64,000 nucleotides of DNA from an uncultured Clostridia bacterium (GTDB lineage: Bacteria > Bacillota > Clostridia > UBA1381), in assembly GCA_934476075.1 (NCBI GenBank), contig CAKSNH010000002.1, positions 204,816 through 268,815 of the forward strand. Reading direction: 5' to 3'. The position numbers were made by a program, and so were the translations under genes. The notes beneath the pieces were generated by a model. The model ran no database searches and had not been told where the DNA came from. It saw only the letters and a list, made by a program, of their open reading frames with translations. Shown piece after piece: positions 17,869 through 25,037 of this stretch (within the stretch, counting starts at the first letter, position 1; the number at the start of each line of letters is the position of its first letter).

Positions 17869-18321
17869 ATGGCAGAACATCCGATTCATGGGTTTATGGA
17901 CAGCACACTGAAAAATTTAAAGACAATGATTGATGTAAATACTATCGTGGGAGAGCCGATTACTTCGCCTGACGGTACGATTATTATTCCTGTGTCAACG
18001 GTAGGATTTGGCTTTGGTGCGGGCGGAAGTGAGTTCGGAGAAAAGAAAGGTACACCGACAGAGGGCGGTGCTTGTTTCGGAGGCGGCTGCGGCGGCGGAG
18101 TATCAATCAAACCGACAGCGTTTTTGGTTGTGAATAACAATGGCGTAAGACTTTTGCCGATGGACGGCTCATCATCACCGATTGAAAAAATCATTGATTT
18201 AGTTCCCGAATTGATTAATAAGGTAAATGATGTATTTTCAAATAAAGATGATGATGACGAGGAAAATATATTGCAGGACGATGATGTAAAAACAGTTAAT
18301 GTGATTGATTTGGACGACTGA
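17869..18321 (+). CDS. gerW: GerW-family sporulation protein (YtfJ)
   Basis: A 150-residue GerW/YtfJ protein. In Bacillus subtilis it is made in the forespore and needed for response to alanine germinant. Seen here are MDSTLKNLKTMIDVNTIVG, the central PVSTVGFGFGAGGSEFG and the cysteine/glycine run ACFGGGCGGGVS, and a highly acidic C-terminus (about 130-150). The position after the DUF2953 gene matches the Bacillus ytfI-ytfJ order. It has a strong AAAGGGTTG-type site. It ends the scpAB operon, though a forespore promoter inside the operon cannot be excluded. Confidence 0.92.
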   Translation: MAEHPIHGFMDSTLKNLKTMIDVNTIVGEPITSPDGTIIIPVSTVGFGFGAGGSEFGEKKGTPTEGGACFGGGCGGGVSIKPTAFLVVNNNGVRLLPMDGSSSPIEKIIDLVPELINKVNDVFSNKDDDDEENILQDDDVKTVNVIDLDD

Positions 18322-18386
18322 TTGGATTGAATTTAATATACAAAAATCAGGCTTTGCAGTTAGCTTTTTAATTTTAAAATAAACTA

Positions 18387-18415
18387 TTGTTAAATAAATC
18401 ATAGAATGATATAAT
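18387..18415 (+). promoter_or_regulatory. Predicted promoter for the radical-SAM gene, inside an inverted repeat
   Basis: TTGTTA (18387-18392), a 17-base spacer and a perfect TATAAT (18410-18415). The left arm of a 16-bp inverted repeat fills the spacer, and the -10 lies in the loop. Confidence 0.5.
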
Positions 18416-18445
18416 ACATATTGTTGAATTCTATGATTTATTTTT
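18392..18445 (+). terminator. 16-bp perfect inverted repeat with T-run after gerW
   Basis: Arm 18392-18407 (aaataaatcatagaat) is perfectly complementary to 18428-18443, with a 20-base loop and ttttt at the 3' side. It can end transcripts coming from gerW. The rest of the 211-base gap holds the promoter above and no gene. Confidence 0.65.
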
Positions 18446-18532
18446 GCGGAAAATTGCGAAAATTATGGGCGATTGTGTCGGAATATAAATATCAGCATAG
18501 AATAATGAAGTAATAATAACAGGAGAAAAAGA

Positions 18533-20377
18533 ATGAGTTTTACTGAAAAAGATAAGATTTTGATGAAAGTTCAAAAGCCTACACGCTATACGGGCGGAGA
18601 ACTTAATTCGATTATGAAAGACCCGAAAAGTGTAGATGTCAGATTTGCAATGTGTTTTCCCGATGTGTACGAAATAGCAATGTCGCATTTGGGCATAAAA
18701 ATATTGTATCATATACTTAACGAGCGTGACGATACATATTGTGAACGTGTATTTGCACCGTGGGTTGATATGGAAGAGGAAATGCGTGCAAGGGACATAA
18801 AATTGTTCGGACTTGAAACGGGTGACGCTATCACAAATTTTGATTTTGTTGGCTTTACACTGCAATACGAGCTTAGTTACAGCAATATTATCAATATGCT
18901 TGATTTGGCGGATATACCGCTGTTGTCGAAGGACCGTACAATAGACAATCCGTTTGTATGTGCGGGCGGTCCGTGTGCGTATAATCCCGAACCGCTTGCC
19001 GATTTTGTGGATTTCTTCATGATGGGTGAGGGCGAAGAAAGCATTAACGAAATTGTAGACGTATACAATGAATGGAAAAAGAGCGGCAGCAGGGACAGAG
19101 TTGAATATTTATCCGAAATTGCAAAAATAGAGGGTATTTATGTTCCGATGTTCTATGACGTGGAGTACAATGACGATAACACAATTAAGAGTGTAACTCC
19201 GAACCATAAAAATGCAAAGCCTGTTATAAGAAAACGTATTATGAAGGACTTTGACAAAACATATGCTCCGAATACGATTGTTGTGCCGTTCGGCGAGATT
19301 GTGCATGACAGAGTTATGCTTGAAGTGTTCAGAGGCTGTATTCGTGGGTGCAGATTTTGTCAGGCGGGATATGTGTATCGTCCTGTGCGTGAGCGTAAGC
19401 ATGAAACCTTGCTTGGACTTGCGGAAAACCTGCTAAATTGCAGCGGATATGATGAAATATCATTGTCATCGCTCAGCACAAGCGACTATCGTGAGCTGCC
19501 GCAGCTTACAAATGAATTGATTGATATAACCGAAAAGAAAAAAATCGGTTTGTCTTTGCCGTCGCTGAGAATAGATAATTTCTCGCTTGAACTTATGGAG
19601 AAAGTGCAGAAAGTCCGCAAGAGCGGTATCACGTTTGCTCCGGAGGCAGGCACGCAAAGACTTCGTGACGTTATCAACAAGAACATAACAGAGGAAAATA
19701 TTTTAAAATCGGTAAAAATGGTGTTCGGCGGCGGTTGGACAAATATCAAGCTATACTTTATGATTGGTCTGCCGACGGAAACTATGGACGATGTTGTGGG
19801 TATTGCCGACCTGGCTATGAAGGTGCTTAACGTGTATTTTGATATTCCGAAAGAGGAACGAGCGAAAAATATTAATATTACGGTAAGTACATCGAGTTTT
19901 GTGCCGAAGCCGTTTACAGCATTCCAATGGGAGGCACAGGACACAAGAGAAATGCTTATCAAAAAGCAGGACGCATTGAAAGCCGCTATTCCGTCTAAGA
20001 GAATACGCTATAACTGGCACGATTCAAAGACAAGCTATCTTGAAGGTGTGTTTGCCCGTGGTGACAGACGTTTGGGTAAGGTGCTTTTGGAGGCACACAA
20101 ACAAGGCTGTAAATTTGACGGCTGGGGAGAATTTTTCAGTTTTGAAAGATGGATGAATGTATTTGATGTGTGCGGAGTAGACCCGAATTTCTACAATGCG
20201 AGAAAACGTGAATTCACCGAGGTTTTGCCTTGGGACCACATAAGTGTGGGTTTGACAAAGCAATTCTTTATCAATGAATGTAAGAAAGCATATGCCGAAA
20301 CAACTACACCTAACTGCCGTGAAAAATGTTCGGGCTGTGGAGCGGCATCTTTTGGCGGAGGTGTTTGTTATGAATGA
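18533..20377 (+). CDS. B12-binding-domain radical SAM protein (TIGR03960 family)
   Basis: A 614-residue radical SAM protein of the family almost always paired with a DUF2344 protein. An N-terminal B12-binding-like domain spans about 30-240. The iron-sulfur motif C-x3-C-x2-C is C269, C273, C276 (GCIRGCRFC), followed by the SAM-binding barrel. The C-terminus is cysteine-rich (CREKCSGCGAA), perhaps holding a second metal site. The reaction is unknown. Its stop overlaps the start of the DUF2344 gene by 8 bases, so the two are coupled. The ribosomal L21/RNase G genes that often follow in other Clostridia are absent here. Confidence 0.92.
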   Translation: MSFTEKDKILMKVQKPTRYTGGELNSIMKDPKSVDVRFAMCFPDVYEIAMSHLGIKILYHILNERDDTYCERVFAPWVDMEEEMRARDIKLFGLETGDAITNFDFVGFTLQYELSYSNIINMLDLADIPLLSKDRTIDNPFVCAGGPCAYNPEPLADFVDFFMMGEGEESINEIVDVYNEWKKSGSRDRVEYLSEIAKIEGIYVPMFYDVEYNDDNTIKSVTPNHKNAKPVIRKRIMKDFDKTYAPNTIVVPFGEIVHDRVMLEVFRGCIRGCRFCQAGYVYRPVRERKHETLLGLAENLLNCSGYDEISLSSLSTSDYRELPQLTNELIDITEKKKIGLSLPSLRIDNFSLELMEKVQKVRKSGITFAPEAGTQRLRDVINKNITEENILKSVKMVFGGGWTNIKLYFMIGLPTETMDDVVGIADLAMKVLNVYFDIPKEERAKNINITVSTSSFVPKPFTAFQWEAQDTREMLIKKQDALKAAIPSKRIRYNWHDSKTSYLEGVFARGDRRLGKVLLEAHKQGCKFDGWGEFFSFERWMNVFDVCGVDPNFYNARKREFTEVLPWDHISVGLTKQFFINECKKAYAETTTPNCREKCSGCGAASFGGGVCYE

Positions 20378-21041
20378 GATTTTAAATGATTATGTATTGA
20401 AATATTCAAAGGGCGATACGGTAAAATATATATCGCATTTGGATTTTGTGCGTACATTCGGCAGAGCGGTAAGACGTTCGGGCTTGCAGATGGCGTATTC
20501 ATCGGGATTTAATCCGCACCCTATTTTGACGGTTGCAATGCCGTTGTCGGTAGGTGTGACAAGCGAGGGTGAATATCTCAGAATTAGATTTGTCGACAAT
20601 TTAGAGCCGGAATATATAAAGGAAAAGCTAAACAGTGTACTCCCGATTGGACTTAAAATACTGGACGTTAAAAGAGTTTCGGGCAAACAGATGGATTTTG
20701 CAAAAATAGACCGGGCAAAATATATTGTTGATGTGGAATTGGCGGAAAATATGGAAGTGCCTGTTGCGGAATTTTTGGCGAACAAGTCTTTGCTTGTAAT
20801 GAAAAAGAGCAAGAGCGGTGAAAAAGAGGCGGATATTCGTGAGCATATACACGAATTGAAGATAGAAAAGACTGACGGAAATATTGTCACATTTTCAATG
20901 TGTCTGTCGGCGGGCAGCCAATATAATCTGAAACCGGATACGGTTATTGCGGCTATGGAGAAATATATTGACGGATTTAAAGCGGAATTTTTCTCTGTGC
21001 ACAGAGTGTGTATGCTTGCGGGAGATATATTGTATATGTAA
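20370..21041 (+). CDS. DUF2344/TIGR03936 radical-SAM-linked protein
   Basis: A 223-residue partner of the preceding radical SAM protein; in some genomes the two are fused. The conserved opening YVLKYSKGDTVKYISHLDFVR and GFNPHPILTVAMPLSVGV are present. ATG 20370 is chosen because a ggcggagg site lies 6-8 bases upstream within the radical SAM gene. An earlier in-frame ATG gives 32 residues unlike the family. The biochemical role is unknown; the pairing suggests a tRNA- or rRNA-related modification, but that is inference. Confidence 0.9.
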   Translation: MNEILNDYVLKYSKGDTVKYISHLDFVRTFGRAVRRSGLQMAYSSGFNPHPILTVAMPLSVGVTSEGEYLRIRFVDNLEPEYIKEKLNSVLPIGLKILDVKRVSGKQMDFAKIDRAKYIVDVELAENMEVPVAEFLANKSLLVMKKSKSGEKEADIREHIHELKIEKTDGNIVTFSMCLSAGSQYNLKPDTVIAAMEKYIDGFKAEFFSVHRVCMLAGDILYM

Positions 21042-21050
21042 GGAGTTTAT

Positions 21051-21887
21051 ATGGATAACTTTATGAAATTTGTAAGTGAAGATATAACTAATTTTTTGGA
21101 TAATAAATTGGTGCAGTCGGTAATAATTTTTATAATTGCGGTGATTGCGTCTAAGATACTTAAACGCATTGTAAGGCATACGATAAAAAAACAGGACATG
21201 AGCAATCGCACCGAAACAATTACCCGTGTGATAACAAGAATAATATCGGCATTTATATATTTTATGGCATTTCTTTCGATATTGCAGACATTGTTTAATG
21301 TACAGCCGGCATCGCTGATTGCGGCAACGGGGATATTCAGTGTTGCGTTGGGCTTTGGTGCACAGAGCTTGGTCAAGGACGTAATTTCGGGATTTTTTAT
21401 ATTGATAGAAAATCAGTTTGCGGTCGGCGATTTGGTGACTGTTGAGGGATTTAACGGGACGGTGTGCGAGCTTACTCTCCGTACCACGATTATACGAAAC
21501 TGCGAGGGGGACGTATTCACAATCCCGAACGGCTCGATTACCAAAGTGACCAATCATTCGAGAGGCAACAGGGGAGTATTTGTTGTGGTCAGCATTGCGT
21601 ATGAGGAGGATATAGACAATGCTATACGGATTATGAAAGAGGTTGCCGAGAAGGCAGACCGTGAGATGGAGGCATTGAACGGACCGCCGCAGGTGCTTGG
21701 TGTATCGGCACTTGGCAGCAGTGGAATTGATTTAAAAATGCTTGCAAATTGTGTTGCGGGCGAACAGTTTGCGGTGGAACGTGAATTGTTAAAGCGTATA
21801 AAATATGCGTTTGATGCGGAAAATGTGGATATACCGTATAATCATATTGTTGTTGTCAACAAAGAGGACACGCTGTCAAAAAAATAA
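21051..21887 (+). CDS. Small-conductance mechanosensitive channel, MscS family
   Basis: A 278-residue MscS-type channel that opens under membrane tension during hypo-osmotic shock. About three membrane helices occupy residues 15-110, the pore-lining one being rich in alanine and glycine (LIAATGIFSVALGFGAQSL). Then comes the beta domain (GDLVTVEGFNGTVCELTLRTT, TIPNGSITKVTNHSRG) and the C-terminal alpha/beta domain. An AAGGAG site precedes ATG 21051. It follows the DUF2344 gene by 9 bases and is separated from spoIIAA by a structured 186-base gap. Confidence 0.94.
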   Translation: MDNFMKFVSEDITNFLDNKLVQSVIIFIIAVIASKILKRIVRHTIKKQDMSNRTETITRVITRIISAFIYFMAFLSILQTLFNVQPASLIAATGIFSVALGFGAQSLVKDVISGFFILIENQFAVGDLVTVEGFNGTVCELTLRTTIIRNCEGDVFTIPNGSITKVTNHSRGNRGVFVVVSIAYEEDIDNAIRIMKEVAEKADREMEALNGPPQVLGVSALGSSGIDLKMLANCVAGEQFAVERELLKRIKYAFDAENVDIPYNHIVVVNKEDTLSKK

Positions 21888-21908
21888 ATAAACTTTCCGA
21901 ATATTGAC

Positions 21909-22009
21909 AAAACCTTTCAATCTTTTTTAAAGGAATTATTTACCTTTAAAGCGAAAAAGTATATGACCTGAAATCATAGAAATTTTGTACAGAGATTGAA
22001 AGGTTTTTT
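21909..22009 (+). terminator. 15-bp perfect inverted repeat enclosing the spoIIA promoter
   Basis: Arm 21909-21923 (aaaacctttcaatct) is complementary to 21993-22007, which runs into tttttt. A nested stem pairs 21926-21933 with 21943-21950. The form suits a terminator for mscS readthrough; the sigma-H promoter lies inside the loop. Confidence 0.55.
21929..21956 (+). promoter_or_regulatory. Sigma-H promoter of the spoIIA operon
   Basis: The -35 AAAGGAATT (21929-21937) fits the sigma-H consensus RNAGGAWWW at all positions; after 12 bases the -10 AGCGAAA (21950-21956) fits RNNGAAT at 6 of 7. In Bacillus the spoIIA operon is transcribed by sigma-H, which supports the call. Confidence 0.75.
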
Positions 22010-22073
22010 CTATTTGCTTGACTTGCGGTAAATACGAAAGAAAATATTTTGTAAGTCAGAAAGGTAATAAATT

Positions 22074-22409
22074 ATGCAGCTAAGGTTAATATCGGAGAAA
22101 CACGCTTTGTTGGTAAGTTTGGAGGGAGAATTGGACCATCACACCGCAAACAGTGTAAGAGAAAAGATTGATACGGAAATCAAACGCAGCAATGCAAAGA
22201 ATATCATTTTTGATTTCCGGAAATTAAATTTTATGGACAGCTCAGGAATAGGCGTCATTATCGGACGATATAAGGTATCGAAAATTCTGGGTGGCGAAAC
22301 GATAATATTTTCGCCGACCAATGCGGTGAGGAGAATTATTGAAATGTCGGGTATACACAAGATAATAAAATTGGCAAGCAGCTTGGACAGTGCGTTAAAA
22401 CTGTTATAA
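22074..22409 (+). CDS. spoIIAA: Anti-sigma F factor antagonist SpoIIAA
   Basis: A 111-residue STAS-domain protein. Unphosphorylated, it releases sigma-F from SpoIIAB in the forespore; SpoIIAB inactivates it by phosphorylating a serine. The site is in FMDSSGIGVIIGRYK, with S56 matching Ser58 of Bacillus subtilis. ELDHHTA (about 19-25) is also conserved. A GAAAGG site precedes ATG 22074. It opens the three-gene spoIIA operon. Confidence 0.97.
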   Translation: MQLRLISEKHALLVSLEGELDHHTANSVREKIDTEIKRSNAKNIIFDFRKLNFMDSSGIGVIIGRYKVSKILGGETIIFSPTNAVRRIIEMSGIHKIIKLASSLDSALKLL

Positions 22410-22433
22410 AATCGGAAAGGAAAGAGTGTAAAA

Positions 22434-22856
22434 ATGGACAATGTGATGAAACTGGAATTTATAAATATGTCATGCAATGAACGGTTTGCACGTTCTGTTG
22501 CGGCATCATTTACAGCTATATTAGACCCGACTATCGAAGAACTTACAGAAATAAAAACCGCAGTATCCGAGGCGGTGACAAATGCGATTATACATGGATA
22601 TAACGGAGAAATCGGGAATGTGATAATGGAGGGGCGAATACATGGGCGATGTGTGGAATTTGCGGTAAAGGATTTCGGGTGCGGAATTGCGGACATTGAT
22701 AAGGCGAGAGAGCCTATGTATACCGATAAGCCCGATATGGAGCGTTCGGGCATGGGATTTACCATTATGGAGGCTTTTATGGACGAGATTTATGTGGAAA
22801 GCATAGTGGGACAGGGTACAACCGTTACGATGAAAAAGACATTATCTGAAAGATAG
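22434..22856 (+). CDS. spoIIAB: Anti-sigma F factor/serine kinase SpoIIAB
   Basis: A 140-residue GHKL-fold kinase that holds sigma-F and phosphorylates SpoIIAA. The N box EAVTNAIIHGY and the G1/G2 regions (DFGCGIADIDKAREP, ERSGMGFTIMEAFMD) of the ATP pocket are visible. It lies between spoIIAA and sigF with short gaps and its own AAAGGAAAG site. Confidence 0.97.
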   Translation: MDNVMKLEFINMSCNERFARSVAASFTAILDPTIEELTEIKTAVSEAVTNAIIHGYNGEIGNVIMEGRIHGRCVEFAVKDFGCGIADIDKAREPMYTDKPDMERSGMGFTIMEAFMDEIYVESIVGQGTTVTMKKTLSER

Positions 22857-22884
22857 TTACATAACAGAGTTTAGAAAGGAATGG

Positions 22885-23613
22885 TTGTATGCTATGCTTG
22901 ATACCGCATTGCTGATTAAGGCACAGAACGGAGATAAAAAATCTGAGGAATTGATTATTAACGACAATATGGGCTTGGTGTGGAGTGTAGTAAAAAAATT
23001 TTTGGGGCGTGGATATGAAAAGGAGGATTTATCACAGATAGGCGTTATAGGACTTATAAAGGCGGTTAAAAAGTTTGATATAAGCTATGGAGTGCAGTTC
23101 TCTACATATGCAGTTCCCATGATTCTAGGGGAGCTTAAACGCTTTCTGCGTGATGACGGTGTTATTAAGGTAAGCCGAAGTTTAAAAGAGGCGGCGGCAA
23201 AGGGATTTTCGGCAAGAGAAATATTGTACAGAAAATACGGCAGAGAGCCGACAATAAGCGAGATTGCGGCGGAATGTGAGGTGGACGAGGATATATTGGT
23301 GCAGGCTTTTGATGCGGTTACACCGCCCGAATCGATTTATACGAGCGTATATGATGACGGCGGGAAAAATGTATGTATTGCGGACAGGCTGGTTGCCGAT
23401 GATACCGAGGAGGCGGTTGTGGACAGGGTTCTTATACAAAATATTTTGGACAGTCTGAGTGCAAGAGAGCGGCAGATTATCATATTCCGATATTTTAAGG
23501 GCAAAACCCAATCGGAAATATCGAAAATGGTAGGGGTGTCGCAGGTGCAGGTGTCACGAATAGAAAAGGCGGTGCTTGAACGTATCAGGAAGAATTTTTG
23601 TGCGGAGTTATAG
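22885..23613 (+). CDS. sigF: RNA polymerase sigma-F factor
   Basis: A 242-residue sigma-70 family factor, the first forespore-specific factor. Region 2 (NDNMGLVWSVVKKFLGRGYEKEDLSQIG and KFDISYGVQFSTYAVPMILGE), region 3, and the region 4 helix-turn-helix (KTQSEISKMVGVSQVQVSRIEK) are complete. The start is uncertain: TTG 22885 is only 4 bases from the aaagga site, while ATG 22894, three codons later, is about 13 bases away. Its 3' end overlaps the opposing small gene by 29 bases. Unlike some Clostridia, no spoVA genes follow. Confidence 0.95.
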   Translation: MYAMLDTALLIKAQNGDKKSEELIINDNMGLVWSVVKKFLGRGYEKEDLSQIGVIGLIKAVKKFDISYGVQFSTYAVPMILGELKRFLRDDGVIKVSRSLKEAAAKGFSAREILYRKYGREPTISEIAAECEVDEDILVQAFDAVTPPESIYTSVYDDGGKNVCIADRLVADDTEEAVVDRVLIQNILDSLSARERQIIIFRYFKGKTQSEISKMVGVSQVQVSRIEKAVLERIRKNFCAEL

Positions 23614-23872
23614 ACGTATTTTCGGTAAGTACGATGATTTCGTCATCTTTCAAAATGACCGTGAAATAATTGTCGGCGGATAATGATATGCAGGCTTTTA
23701 AATAAACTCTGTCATTATTCTGCAAGACCGTCATTTCACGGGTGCCGGCAGAAACGGCGATATACGGACTTGTACATTCCGATATTATATCGGTAAAAAT
23801 ACAGCGTTCGTCAAGGATAACGGATATGACGGGCGAAGAAGTATTATTTGTAAACCGCACTAAACAACGCAA
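23585..23872 (-). CDS. Small DUF4397-like protein
   Basis: A 95-residue protein starting at TTG 23872 with a perfect AAAGGAGG site 8 bases upstream. It has no signal peptide. The pattern VRFTNNTSSPVISVILD, then SPYIAVSAGTREMTVL and NYFTVILKDDEIIVLTEN recalls a single minimal DUF4397 domain (usually VRFLHASPDAPAVDV...YLxLPAGTY...). The likeness is remembered, not computed. It is convergent with sigF and overlaps its last 29 bases, so the two mRNAs are partly antisense. A metF terminator lies between it and metF, so it needs its own promoter. Function unknown; a spore role is only a guess from position. Confidence 0.6.
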   Translation of the reverse strand: MRCLVRFTNNTSSPVISVILDERCIFTDIISECTSPYIAVSAGTREMTVLQNNDRVYLKACISLSADNYFTVILKDDEIIVLTENTSITPHKNSS

Positions 23873-23936
23873 CTTGAAAACCTCCTTTAAAATAGTTTTG
23901 ATTGATATATAATATGTACGGTTTACATAAAAAGGT

Positions 23937-23974
23937 ACAAAAAGAGAGTGTAAAAAGTAAATTTTTGCACTCTC
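23937..23974 (-). terminator. Terminator after metF
   Basis: On the minus strand gagagtgcaaaaa (23974-23962) pairs with 23956-23944 with one wobble, followed by ctttttgt. It ends the metF transcript. Confidence 0.8.
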
Positions 23975-23984
23975 AAAATTATGA

Positions 23985-24845
23985 TTATTTAATCAGGCTT
24001 GCGGTAGCCTCGGTGATTTTCTTGGCAATATATGAATTGTTCATTGTGTATAGGTGTATACCGTCCACGCCGTTTGCAATCAAATCAACAATCTGGTCGA
24101 TAGCGTATGCAATACCGGCATCACGCATAGCGATAGGGTCATCGCCGTATCTGCTCATGATTTTAACAAACTTCTGCGGAAGACTTGCACCGCACATTGT
24201 AACCATTCTTTCAATCTGACTCTTGTTCACAACAGGCATAATACCTGCTTCAATAGGAAGATTGATACCCTTTTGTCTTACCTTGTCAAGGAAATCGTAA
24301 AATACGTCATTGTTGAAAAATAACTGCGATACCAACTGACCGACACCGGCGTCAACTTTGATTTTCAGGTGTTCAATATCTTCTTCAAGACTGTTTGCCT
24401 CGGTGTGACATTCCGGATAACAAGCACCAAGCACGTTAAAGTCGCCGTGCTCTTTGATAAATGCAACCAAATCACTTGCATATTTAAAATCATTTTTCGG
24501 AGTAAGTCCCGGAACAATATCTCCCCGTAGAGCAAGTATATTTTCAATATTGTTTTGTTTCAATTCGTCAAGTAATTTTAAAACATCGTCCTTTGTAAGG
24601 TTTACGCAAGGCAAATGTGCAACGCCTGTAAGCTTGTATTTGTTTTGAATTGCCGATGTTATTTCGATAGTTTTGTGACTGTTTTCACTGCCGCCGGCAC
24701 CGTATGTAACACTGATAAAGTCGGGCGACAGACTGTGAAGCTCGTCCAAGGTTTTGTATATTGTATCTATCGAAGATGTTTTTTTAGGCGGAAAAATCTC
24801 AAAAGAGAAACCTGTTTTTTCTTTAAAGATAGTATTTGTTTTCAT
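23985..24845 (-). CDS. metF: 5,10-methylenetetrahydrofolate reductase
   Basis: A 286-residue flavoenzyme that reduces methylene-tetrahydrofolate to methyl-tetrahydrofolate for methionine synthesis. Seen are FSFEIFPPKK (about 12-21) with the catalytic glutamate, SVTYGAGGS (about 46-54), LALRGDIV, GACYPECH and SQLFFNNDVFYDFLD. ATG 24845 has an AAAGGA site upstream; the ATG at 24863 lacks one and lies before that site. No SAM riboswitch was recognised in the leader. It stands alone. Confidence 0.96.
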   Translation of the reverse strand: MKTNTIFKEKTGFSFEIFPPKKTSSIDTIYKTLDELHSLSPDFISVTYGAGGSENSHKTIEITSAIQNKYKLTGVAHLPCVNLTKDDVLKLLDELKQNNIENILALRGDIVPGLTPKNDFKYASDLVAFIKEHGDFNVLGACYPECHTEANSLEEDIEHLKIKVDAGVGQLVSQLFFNNDVFYDFLDKVRQKGINLPIEAGIMPVVNKSQIERMVTMCGASLPQKFVKIMSRYGDDPIAMRDAGIAYAIDQIVDLIANGVDGIHLYTMNNSYIAKKITEATASLIK

Positions 24846-24942
24846 TCTGATTAGTCCTTTCATAAAATTATCCGTTTCATATTATAAAATTATTATATCA
24901 CAAATTATTGATATATAACAACAGTTATTTATATTAATTTTG

Positions 24943-24959
24943 CATAGTTTTAAACTATG
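24943..24959. promoter_or_regulatory. LysR-type palindrome upstream of the MATE promoter
   Basis: The sequence catagttttaaactatg is a perfect 8+1+8 palindrome and contains a T-N11-A core with matching arms, the classic LysR-family box. It ends 13 bases before the -35 of the MATE promoter, a place suited to activation. Confidence 0.5.
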
Positions 24960-24972
24960 ACATTTTTTCTTG

Positions 24973-25001
24973 TTGCAAGATTTTTATTATAGTGATAAAA
25001 T
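24973..25001 (+). promoter_or_regulatory. Promoter of the first MATE gene
   Basis: TTGCAA (24973-24978), 17 bases, TAAAAT (24996-25001), about 35 bases before the start codon. Confidence 0.6.
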
Positions 25002-25037
25002 ATTAGTGAGATATAACTTAGGAAAGAAGATAGGAAA

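Noticed and set aside
23881..23943. Sigma-G or sigma-F promoter before the DUF4397-like gene
   Set aside because: CATATTA on the minus strand fits a sigma-G -10, but the matching -35 has only about 3 of 5 positions; too weak to call.
24846..25037. SAM riboswitch before metF
   Set aside because: The gap shared with the MATE promoter lacks the conserved core and terminator of an S-box.
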